DNA from: Candidatus Woesearchaeota archaeon
GTDB taxonomy: Archaea > Nanobdellota > Nanobdellia > Woesearchaeales > ARS49
Reading direction: 5' to 3'
Length of the DNA stretch: 6,219 bases
NCBI GenBank assembly: GCA_023261345.1
Contig: JAHFPE010000051.1
Coordinates: 1-6,219 of the forward strand
In this document: positions 1 through 4,204 of the stretch, in pieces
How positions within the stretch are numbered: position 1 is the stretch's first letter
Layout: each line of letters begins with the position of its first letter
Translations under genes and position numbers: made by a program
The notes under the pieces: model-generated
Told to the model about the DNA's origin: nothing
Database searches by the model: none
What the model saw: only the letters and a program-made list of their open reading frames with translations

Positions 1-789
1 CTTTCGCACGATTTTCCCTAAGCGAAGTAGGGTTTCATCACCGCTATCTGGTGAGAATTTCACAAAAATAACTGATTCAGTACGATGTTCACCTGTTCGC
101 ATGTAGAACAGAAGTTCATCAAGCAGCGCTGGATTTTTTGACATTTGTTGTCCGTCACTTGTGTTTGGACAACTAATGTTTATTTCGTAATAGAAATCTT
201 TCGAATAACCTCCAATGAAGGGAATCCCAACAATATTATCTCTTAAACCATGAAGGGATTCTAATTTGTCGAATACGACTTTGTATTCATCAAGTGTTGT
301 TCCACCAATACTAAGACCAATAACTGTTCCTAACATGCTGAATAAGTGAGAATTCTTCAACTTCTGAATTGATTCATTAAGCCCTGGACCAGGCAGGCCC
401 ATTGCGTTCAAAAAGTGTTCCTTGCCTTCATATTTAACACTTGTCAAGCGAGGTCTTGGATTTCCATCACGCTGCGTTGGCATGATTGTTTTAACAGTAG
501 CTCCACCAAGTCCTAATTCCGTCCATCTTTGAATGACACCATAGTCATCCTTGAACGAAGAAAGAGTAAGTGGGGAAGGAAAATGCAAGTCATACACTTC
601 AACTCCAATTCCCTCAGGAATCTTGAATCTTGTCAGAAAGTGTGGTAGACTTTTTATTTGCTTATCGCCTAAAAGAACAACATTCTCTAAATCAAAGTGT
701 TTGCCTTCTTCCAAACAACGCGAGCGGGCAGCAGAAATTACATGATTGCGATATGTTCTGTATCCGAATGAAAGCAATTGTGATAGCAC
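1..789 (-). CDS. pyrD: Dihydroorotate dehydrogenase, 3' end cut off by the window
   Basis: The enzyme oxidises dihydroorotate to orotate in de novo pyrimidine synthesis, using FMN. The 263 residues present run off the window at base 1 with no stop. Family marks, counted from the chosen start: VEVYDLHFPSPLTLSS at 63-78 (first barrel strand), GNPRPRL at 109-115, NAMGLPGPGLN at 128-138, SIGGTTLDEY at 160-169, and EINISCPNTSDGQ at 202-214. The Cys in NISCPN (C207) sits where class 1 enzymes carry the catalytic base; class 2 enzymes have Ser. About 60 residues precede the first barrel strand, which is unusual for class 1 and has no hydrophobic helix I can identify. The GTG at 789 was chosen because a TATA-like TTAAAAA lies about 25 bases upstream (leaderless start) and an in-frame stop lies at 811-813; no ATG is available before the barrel. 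The family call is firm and the start is moderately supported. Confidence 0.93.
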   Translation of the reverse strand, partial: MLSQLLSFGYRTYRNHVISAARSRCLEEGKHFDLENVVLLGDKQIKSLPHFLTRFKIPEGIGVEVYDLHFPSPLTLSSFKDDYGVIQRWTELGLGGATVKTIMPTQRDGNPRPRLTSVKYEGKEHFLNAMGLPGPGLNESIQKLKNSHLFSMLGTVIGLSIGGTTLDEYKVVFDKLESLHGLRDNIVGIPFIGGYSKDFYYEINISCPNTSDGQQMSKNPALLDELLFYMRTGEHRTESVIFVKFSPDSGDETLLRLGKIVRK

Positions 790-810
790 GAAAGAGATTT
801 CACGTACCAG

Positions 811-817
811 TTTTTAA
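811..817 (-). promoter_or_regulatory. TATA box for pyrD
   Basis: TTAAAAA on the minus strand, centred about 25 bases before the GTG at 789. This spacing fits an archaeal leaderless transcript. It is preceded by CACTGGACA (832-824), one arm of an inverted repeat. Confidence 0.55.
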
Positions 818-823
818 GTCTTA

Positions 824-890
824 TGTCCAGTGCATCTTCCTCAATAATTTCCAAGTTCTGCAGAGTAAAAATAAGTTTTTCCACTGGACA
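824..890. repeat. Inverted repeat between divergent promoters
   Basis: TGTCCAGTG at 824-832 and CACTGGACA at 882-890 form a perfect 9-bp inverted repeat with a 49-base spacer. Each arm points toward its own TATA-like box: 811-817 for pyrD on the minus strand and 909-914 for the plus-strand gene at 980. The symmetry fits a regulator binding site serving both promoters, but that is inference. A third copy of CACTGGACA lies before the gene at 6115. Confidence 0.5.
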
Positions 891-903
891 AGTGTGGCCG
901 TAG

Positions 904-914
904 CGTACTTAAAC
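904..914 (+). promoter_or_regulatory. Promoter of the 980 transcript
   Basis: CGTACTTAAAC contains a weak TATA-like box, placing the transcript start near 935-940 and leaving a leader of about 40 bases with a Shine-Dalgarno site. The same CGTA-Y-TTAA block recurs at 6082-6090 behind the same upstream element. Confidence 0.4.
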
Positions 915-963
915 CAAATGAAATCAAGAAAGGTTGCGAGTGCGTGAACAACGCGCACTTTTG

Positions 964-970
964 CAAGGAG
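964..970 (+). promoter_or_regulatory. Shine-Dalgarno site for the 980 gene
   Basis: CAAGGAG continuing into GAAAC, with the AAGGAGG core about 9 bases before ATG 980. It decides the start: the in-frame ATG at 944 lies upstream of this site and has no such sequence of its own. Confidence 0.7.
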
Positions 971-979
971 GAAACTACA

Positions 980-1138
980 ATGGCAATTTTTCGAGAACTG
1001 GCAACACAAACAATACGAATGAATTTTGCAGAATTTGATGATGTCTTCATGGAGCACATGCTTCATTTGACAAAATATGGAAGAGATGGACTGCAACCAA
1101 CAAAACTTCCTCTTAGACTCAAAACATGGAGTGTATGA
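980..1138 (+). CDS. Small protein of unknown function, 52 residues
   Basis: I do not recognise this protein. It starts at ATG 980 behind a strong Shine-Dalgarno site, and reads MAIFRELATQTIRMNFAEF at residues 1-19. There is no signal peptide or membrane segment. The first 37 residues look helical and coding-like; the tail after residue 38 (LQPTKLPLRLKTWSV) looks less natural. A second open frame (+1) begins at 1071 and overlaps this tail, continuing to 1331 with a plausible helical, charged sequence. The two frames may therefore be a single gene broken by a one-base insertion or a sequencing error, or two coupled cistrons. The start is well supported; the true C-terminus is not. Confidence 0.55.
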   Translation: MAIFRELATQTIRMNFAEFDDVFMEHMLHLTKYGRDGLQPTKLPLRLKTWSV

Positions 1139-1148
1139 AAAAGAATGT

Positions 1149-1331
1149 ATGAAAATGCATGCAGCGTATGAATCAGGAATTGAGCACGAGCGCAAAAATA
1201 GAGAAAAAAAAGAAAAAACGGAGGCGAAACACATGAATATTTACGACAGAGAAGCATTAAGCGTTGCATTAGAAGAAGACGACATTGATGATGTTGATGA
1301 AGCGTACATGCGCGGCTATCTCGCAGCATAA
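1149..1331 (+). CDS. Small charged, acidic-ended protein; start uncertain
   Basis: Only the stop at 1329-1331 is certain. From ATG 1149 the product is 60 residues: a lysine/glutamate-rich helical segment (ESGIEHERKNREKKEKTEA) and then an acidic C-terminal part, ALEEDDIDDVDEAYMRGYLAA. The frame is open from 1071, so ATG 1077 (84 residues) is possible but would overlap the 980 gene by 62 bases. ATG 1233 would give a 32-residue acidic protein, and it has the best initiation signal in the region, GGAGG at 1220-1224 eight bases upstream. The ending DEAYMRGYLAA resembles short acidic proteins I associate with DPANN archaea, but I cannot name a family. It is followed by a T-rich terminator. Confidence 0.5.
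   Translation: MKMHAAYESGIEHERKNREKKEKTEAKHMNIYDREALSVALEEDDIDDVDEAYMRGYLAA
1220..1224 (+). promoter_or_regulatory. Internal Shine-Dalgarno site before ATG 1233
   Basis: GGAGG sits eight bases before an in-frame ATG, inside the longer reading frame. It could allow the 32-residue acidic C-terminal part to be made as a separate protein. It could also be chance within an A/G-rich lysine-glutamate coding stretch. Confidence 0.4.
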
Positions 1332-1335
1332 GACG

Positions 1336-1355
1336 TTTATTTTTTCATTTTTCTT
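1336..1355 (+). terminator. T-rich archaeal terminator
   Basis: A T-rich run (TTTATTTTTTCATTTTTCTT) begins four bases after the stop at 1331. Archaeal RNA polymerase stops at such U-runs without needing a hairpin. Confidence 0.6.
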
Positions 1356-1371
1356 GTCACGCTCATTCTTT

Positions 1372-1411
1372 GCCGGCAGCCACCCCTCTTGCTGTCTGGC
1401 GCAATTTTTTT
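1372..1411 (+). terminator. Hairpin plus T7, intrinsic-type terminator
   Basis: GCCGGCAGC (1372-1380) pairs with GCTGTCTGGC (1391-1400) as a 9-bp stem with one G-T pair and one bulged T. The loop is 10 bases. Seven Ts follow at 1405-1411. It lies about 40 bases beyond the first T-rich run, so it is either a backup terminator for the 980-1331 transcript or the end of an RNA not recognised here. Confidence 0.5.
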
Positions 1412-1479
1412 AATTAGAATACACTACAATCAACGTAATGAGTTCTTACTTGCGCAATAAAAGTACAGAATTTCAGACT

Positions 1480-1824
1480 TTATCCCGTTGCGCTGTAATC
1501 AGTTTTGCGGTAGATTCGTAAAACATTTGTTCGTCCATCTGATGTACCAGTGCCTTTTTCGTGATGATATCTTCCTCGCACAGGTTCGTATCCATCAGAA
1601 TTTGGGTCTACCTTTGCATGACAACCAAGACATTCACCGTACACTTCAGTTTCATTTTTTCGACGAACAATCTCCGGATGATCTTCACACGCAACTGGTC
1701 GTGTGAGACTACTTATTTCGAAAGGATATTCAGAATTGAACTTAGTGCCTCGTGTATCTGCTTTTAAGCGTACAGAGAATACAGAATCCGCACTTCCACA
1801 TTGTTGTTCGAGCGAGACGACCAT
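1480..1824 (-). CDS. Small cysteine protein with a CXXCH motif
   Basis: No family recognised. From ATG 1824 it has 114 residues, mostly polar. C9, C46 (ACEDH) and ECLGCH at 64-69 are the notable residues; the four cysteines plus H49 and H69 could form a zinc site, while CLGCH also matches the c-type haem signature. The C-terminal part is rich in glycine, charged residues and threonine (GRYHHEKGTGTSDGRTN). ATG 1824 was chosen because a strong TATA box (1847-1857) lies about 28 bases upstream, the spacing of a leaderless start. The frame stays open further up: ATG 1842 or TTG 1905 would add a hydrophobic stretch (FYITSMAFCILMVV) that could be a membrane anchor or signal. ATG 1842 is too close to that TATA box, and TTG 1905 has no ribosome site. 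Location therefore depends on the start: cytosolic zinc protein if short, possibly exported if long. Confidence 0.65.
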   Translation of the reverse strand: MVVSLEQQCGSADSVFSVRLKADTRGTKFNSEYPFEISSLTRPVACEDHPEIVRRKNETEVYGECLGCHAKVDPNSDGYEPVRGRYHHEKGTGTSDGRTNVLRIYRKTDYSATG

Positions 1825-1846
1825 TAGTATACAAAAAGCCATACTA

Positions 1847-1857
1847 GTTATATAAAA
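1847..1857 (-). promoter_or_regulatory. TATA box of the CXXCH protein gene
   Basis: TTTTTATATAA on the minus strand, centred about 28 bases before ATG 1824. It lies inside any longer version of the reading frame, and so argues for the shorter start. Confidence 0.5.
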
Positions 1858-1953
1858 AGGTATTGTACGTACTAACGTATGAATTCTGACGACAAACTCC
1901 AACAATCGAACTATGTACGCAATAAAAGCACAGTGAGGTTTTACATACGCAAC

Positions 1954-1965
1954 GCTTAAATAGTA
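1954..1965 (+). promoter_or_regulatory. TATA box of the two-helix membrane protein gene
   Basis: CTTAAATAGTAT predicts a transcript start near 1984, leaving a very short leader that contains the ribosome site at 1986-1993 (GAGGTGAT), five bases before ATG 1998. Confidence 0.5.
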
Positions 1966-1997
1966 TTTCTGCTCAAAACACCAAAGAGGTGATATTA

Positions 1998-2234
1998 ATG
2001 AAAGAAAAATGCACGTGCGGACCGAGTAACATCGGATGGATGATACTTGCTTCGATCGTACTTGGTATTGGATTGTGGCTGCTCGTTGGCGGTCTTAAAA
2101 TGCAGTGGGGAGGAGATAGTAGCGAATGGCTAACAGTTCTTCTCTGGTATGCCGGTGGCATTCTTGTGATGTGTATCGGAAAAGTCTTTAAGTGGAAAAG
2201 CATGTCCGGATGCACAGCACACTGTATGAAGTAA
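1998..2234 (+). CDS. Two-helix membrane protein with cysteine pairs at both ends
   Basis: The protein has 78 residues. Two hydrophobic segments, about 11-32 (WMILASIVLGIGLWLLVGGL core) and 43-63 (WLTVLLWYAGGILVMCIGKVF), suggest a helical hairpin in the membrane. A short CTC motif (C5, C7) precedes the first helix, and CTAHC (C72, C76 with H75) ends the protein; both ends would lie on the same side of the membrane. Clustered Cys/His there could bind a metal or form disulfides, but this is inference. ATG 1998 is preferred over GTG 1989 because GTG 1989 falls inside the ribosome site. A long T-run terminator follows. I recognise the general type (small archaeal membrane proteins) but no named family, and I assign no function. 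Confidence 0.75.
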   Translation: MKEKCTCGPSNIGWMILASIVLGIGLWLLVGGLKMQWGGDSSEWLTVLLWYAGGILVMCIGKVFKWKSMSGCTAHCMK

Positions 2235-2236
2235 TG

Positions 2237-2263
2237 TTTAATTTTATTTTTTCTTTTTTTTTT
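2237..2263 (+). terminator. Long T-rich terminator
   Basis: Almost uninterrupted Ts, including an 11-base T run at the end, begin two bases after the stop of the membrane protein gene. It also separates this gene from the convergent PadR gene. Confidence 0.75.
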
Positions 2264-2283
2264 GATTTCAATAAAAGCAATAA

Positions 2284-2583
2284 TTAGTTCTCGTTAAAAA
2301 AATCCCCGAACGTTTGTATGAATTGTCGTGTGGCAATTGTAACCGCTCGTTTTCCTTGAGAAGTTAGCACATATTTTTTTTCCTTGCCGCAATTGTCGCA
2401 CTCTTCGATGAACCCTTCTTGCACAAGGTGTTTGAGACAAGGATAAATAGTTCCAGGCGATGGTTTTGTTCCTTTGCGTTTCTGGATTTCTTCTCGGATA
2501 GAGTCTCCAGACATGGGTTGTTTTGCAATAAGCCGTAAAATGAGAAAGTTGAGAAATCCTTTCATTTCACAGCATTTTTCCAT
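2284..2583 (-). CDS. PadR-family transcriptional regulator, cysteine-rich
   Basis: PadR proteins are dimeric winged-helix DNA-binding regulators, usually repressors released by a ligand. This 99-residue form has the family core: GFLNFLILRLIAKQPMSGDSI at 9-29 (split here from a longer helix), EEIQKRKGTKPSPGTIYPCL at 31-50 with the hallmark PSPGTIYP recognition region, and the wing KEKKYVLTSQGKRA near 67-80. It is short, with little more than one dimerisation helix, as in many archaeal members. Five cysteines stand out: C4 and C5 at the N-terminus, C49 beside the recognition helix (commonly Ala), and C62/C65 in CDNC just before the wing. These could sense metal or redox state; that is inference. 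A TATA box 25 bases upstream puts ATG 2583 at a leaderless start. It is divergent from the 48-residue protein gene, with two palindromes between them, so autoregulation is likely. Confidence 0.93.
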   Translation of the reverse strand: MEKCCEMKGFLNFLILRLIAKQPMSGDSIREEIQKRKGTKPSPGTIYPCLKHLVQEGFIEECDNCGKEKKYVLTSQGKRAVTIATRQFIQTFGDFFNEN

Positions 2584-2604
2584 TCATAAGGATTAGTCGT
2601 ATTA

Positions 2605-2612
2605 CTATTTAA
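2605..2612 (-). promoter_or_regulatory. TATA box of the PadR gene
   Basis: TTAAATAG on the minus strand, centred about 25 bases before ATG 2583 (leaderless). The first palindrome (2623-2636) lies just upstream of it. Confidence 0.6.
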
Positions 2613-2622
2613 CTCTTTGTGA

Positions 2623-2666
2623 ATCGGAAATCCGATAAATTTATATAGAAGTATCGTATAACCGAT
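2623..2666. promoter_or_regulatory. Twin palindromic operators, probably for PadR
   Basis: Site 1 (2623-2636) is ATCGGAAATCCGAT, a perfect 6-2-6 palindrome. Site 2 (2653-2666), ATCGTATAACCGAT, matches site 1 at 11 of 14 positions and keeps the outer half-sites. Their starts are 30 bp apart, about three helical turns, so both face the same side of the DNA. They bracket the TATA box at 2640-2647 that drives the 48-residue protein gene, and site 1 lies just upstream of the PadR TATA box. Binding here would block the plus-strand promoter directly. Assignment to the adjacent PadR is inference from position. Confidence 0.7.
2640..2647 (+). promoter_or_regulatory. TATA box of the 48-residue protein gene
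   Basis: TTTATATA lies between the two palindromes and predicts a transcript start near 2669. The leader then carries a strong AAGGAGG (2682-2688) before ATG 2697. Confidence 0.65.
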
Positions 2667-2696
2667 ATATTGCAGAGTTGCAAGGAGGAAGAAAGA

Positions 2697-2843
2697 ATGA
2701 ACGGAAGTTGTGAAAACCAATGTAACAGCAGAAATTTTTTAACGAAAAGTGAGAAGCTGGAAATGCTTCAGGAATACCAAGCAGAACTTCAAAAAGAAGT
2801 ACAAGGTGTTTCAGAACGCATTAAAGAACTAAAGGCGGAGTAA
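2697..2843 (+). CDS. 48-residue coiled-coil protein, DUF5320-like C-terminus
   Basis: The product is a short N-terminal stretch with two cysteines (C5, C9 in CENQC), followed by a single amphipathic helix from about residue 14: FLTKSEKLEMLQEYQAEL, then QKEVQGVSERIKELKAE. The pattern LTKxEKLxxLxxYxxxLxxExxGVxERIxxLK is familiar from the C-terminal helix of small archaeal DUF5320-type proteins, often found near metal-associated or PadR genes; this match is from memory and is not certain. An AAGGAGG ribosome site nine bases before the ATG gives a confident start. It is transcribed divergently from PadR through a promoter bracketed by twin operators, so it is probably the main PadR target. Its stop codon lies in the terminator hairpin. 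Confidence 0.8.
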   Translation: MNGSCENQCNSRNFLTKSEKLEMLQEYQAELQKEVQGVSERIKELKAE

Positions 2844-2859
2844 TACTCCGCTCTTTTTT
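2835..2859 (+). terminator. Hairpin terminator overlapping the stop codon
   Basis: GCGGAGT (2835-2841) pairs perfectly with ACTCCGC (2845-2851) over a three-base loop, followed by TC and six Ts (2854-2859). It resembles a bacterial intrinsic terminator. The last codons and the TAA stop of the 48-residue gene form its left arm and loop. Confidence 0.8.
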
Positions 2860-2866
2860 CCATATC

Positions 2867-2875
2867 ATTTTTAAA
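2867..2875 (+). promoter_or_regulatory. TATA-like box of the nitroreductase gene
   Basis: TTTTTAAAG-type sequence predicts a transcript start near 2895-2900 and a leader of about 20 bases, which includes GGAGG at 2909-2913, four bases before ATG 2918. Together with the terminator just upstream, it marks an independent transcription unit. Confidence 0.45.
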
Positions 2876-2917
2876 GCGCGCACGATCGCAACCTGTAATA
2901 GGTCGAATGGAGGAAAA

Positions 2918-3547
2918 ATGACAGACATCATAAAAGCGCTTGAATGGCGTTATGCAACAAAAAAGTTCGATCCAACTAAAAAGATTCCTGAAGTAGAAGT
3001 GGAAGAACTATTAGAAGTTGCGCGACTCGCACCAAGTTCGTATGGATTACAACCTTGGACATTTGTACTCGTAAAAAATCCTGCGATTAGACAAAAACTT
3101 CGTCTATCCTCATGGAATCAAGCACAGGTTACAGATGCGTCTCATTTTCTTGTTTTATGCGCAAGAACAGATGCAGACCCACAATTCGTGACAAAATACA
3201 TCAAGAGCATAGCAGACACAAGAAAAACCCCACTTGAGTCTCTCAAAGGATTTGAGGAGATGTTAAATGGTAGTGTTTCAACCAGAACTAGCGAACAACT
3301 CGTTGACTGGAACAAACGCCAAGTGTATATCGCGCTCGGCATGCTTCTTGAAGCAGCAGCACTAAAAGGAATTGACACGTGTCCTATGGAAGGATTTGAC
3401 CCTAAGCAATATGACGATATTTTAGGGCTCAAGGAATATAACGTAACCGCAACAGTCCTCTTGGCACTCGGTTACAGAGGAGATGATCCTGCAGCCAAAA
3501 ACGCCAAGGTTCGATTTGCAAAAAATGATGTTGTGATTGAGAAATAG
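2918..3547 (+). CDS. Nitroreductase-family NAD(P)H-dependent flavoprotein (NfsB-like)
   Basis: Members are FMN-binding homodimers that pass electrons from NAD(P)H to nitro compounds, quinones or related acceptors in the cytoplasm. At 209 residues it has the usual length. FMN-site marks are visible: WRYATKKFD at 10-18 (R11, K15), APSSYGLQPW in the first third, DASH in the usual place, the central KRQVYIALGMLLEAAALKGI helix that lines the dimer interface, PMEGFDP with a following GLKEYN, and the C-terminal LLALGYRGDDPAAKNAKVRF with K197 and R199 equivalent to the phosphate-binding Lys/Arg of E. coli NfsB. The ribosome site fixes ATG 2918. The natural substrate cannot be told from sequence. It follows a PadR unit, and PadR or similar regulators often control such reductases, but the intervening terminator and separate promoter argue against co-transcription. 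Confidence 0.95.
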   Translation: MTDIIKALEWRYATKKFDPTKKIPEVEVEELLEVARLAPSSYGLQPWTFVLVKNPAIRQKLRLSSWNQAQVTDASHFLVLCARTDADPQFVTKYIKSIADTRKTPLESLKGFEEMLNGSVSTRTSEQLVDWNKRQVYIALGMLLEAAALKGIDTCPMEGFDPKQYDDILGLKEYNVTATVLLALGYRGDDPAAKNAKVRFAKNDVVIEK

Positions 3548-3579
3548 AACAAACGCAAAGAAACTTATTGGACTGTGAA

Positions 3580-3591
3580 CGTTTATAAACG
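3580..3591 (+). promoter_or_regulatory. Palindromic TATA box of the J-domain gene
   Basis: CGTTTATAAACG is a perfect 12-bp palindrome containing a strong TATA box. It predicts a transcript start near 3611, about 20 bases before ATG 3631. No gene faces the other direction nearby. Confidence 0.65.
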
Positions 3592-3606
3592 CCCCCTTTC
3601 TCAAAA

Positions 3607-3628
3607 GTAGGTAGACCGTACTACCTGC
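3607..3628 (+). promoter_or_regulatory. Inverted repeat just before the J-domain start codon
   Basis: GTAGGTAG (3607-3614) and CTACCTGC (3621-3628) pair as an 8-bp stem with one G-T pair and a six-base loop, ending two bases before ATG 3631. No Shine-Dalgarno site is present. It may be a DNA operator over the transcript start, or a structure in the very short leader. Confidence 0.5.
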
Positions 3629-3630
3629 AC

Positions 3631-4170
3631 ATGACAACAACAAAAGTTAGAGGACATGAATTCGAATCATTCGTGATAAAAGATTCATTTAACCGAAGAG
3701 CAATACAGTTTAGAAACGAGATTACCGAGACACTAAAAAAGTTAGGCGTTCGTGAACATCAAATTGACATTCCTCTTGAGTCTTTTGCATTAAGAAAAGC
3801 TCCTGCGTCAGTCTCGTGGTATCTCGATGGTAGAAACTTATATTACAGTTATGGTTCAATGGCGCGATTTATTGAGAATTTGTACGTTGTATCGCAAGTT
3901 ATTGCAAAGGAAGTTGAAGCAGTGCTTGAGCAACATAAAAGTTTGCAGGAATTCACAAGTGAATTTGCGGAAGATTCCGATATTGAAGAACAGCGTAAGA
4001 AAGCGCGAGAGGTCCTTGGGTTAAGTTCAGATACAAAAGATCTGGATTTAATTAACAAGGCATACAAGTCCCTTGCAAAAGAACATCATCCTGACACTCC
4101 GACAGGAAATCTTACCAAATTCAAGGAAATTAATCATGCGCACAAGATGTTAAGAAGAGAATTGGAATAA
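3631..4170 (+). CDS. J-domain protein (DnaJ-like co-chaperone), archaeal type
   Basis: J domains stimulate Hsp70 (DnaK) ATPase and deliver clients. Here the J domain is C-terminal, about 123-179: KKAREVLGLS, helix II INKAYKSLAKE, the HPD motif at 153-155 (H153, P154, D155), then FKEINHAHKMLRREL. The first 95 residues form a separate domain, including NRRAIQFRNEITETLKKLGV and SWYLDGRNLYYSYGSMARF, which I recognise from archaeal small J proteins but cannot name. An acidic, glutamine-containing linker joins the two. There is no Gly/Phe region or zinc centre, so it is not a full DnaJ. Length 179 fits that group. No dnaK or grpE lies in the window. The start lacks a ribosome site and follows a hairpin, but the N-terminal sequence argues against any later start. 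Confidence 0.9.
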   Translation: MTTTKVRGHEFESFVIKDSFNRRAIQFRNEITETLKKLGVREHQIDIPLESFALRKAPASVSWYLDGRNLYYSYGSMARFIENLYVVSQVIAKEVEAVLEQHKSLQEFTSEFAEDSDIEEQRKKAREVLGLSSDTKDLDLINKAYKSLAKEHHPDTPTGNLTKFKEINHAHKMLRRELE

Positions 4171-4204
4171 CGATTCTAAAATCATTCTAACTAGCATTCG
4201 CACG

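Noticed and set aside
630..947. Plus-strand open frame of 105 codons
   Set aside because: Mostly antisense to the clearly coding pyrD, with no promoter or ribosome site and low-quality composition.
821..1234. Minus-strand open frame of 137 codons rich in Phe, Cys and Ser
   Set aside because: It is the mirror of an A-rich coding region on the plus strand and crosses the divergent promoter region; no initiation signal.
1438..1521. Plus-strand 27-codon frame with a TATA-like sequence 25 bases upstream
   Set aside because: It overlaps the end of the 1480-1824 gene, and the TATA-like sequence is part of the T-run of a terminator hairpin.
1453..1934. Near-identical GCAATAAAAGYACAG at about 1454-1468 and 1920-1934 flanking the CXXCH gene
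   Set aside because: One mismatch in 15 AT-rich bases is expected about once by chance in this window; no longer similarity or mobile-element features.
4171..4204. Gap between the convergent J-domain and methyltransferase genes
   Set aside because: Examined for a shared terminator hairpin; no convincing stem or T-run was found.
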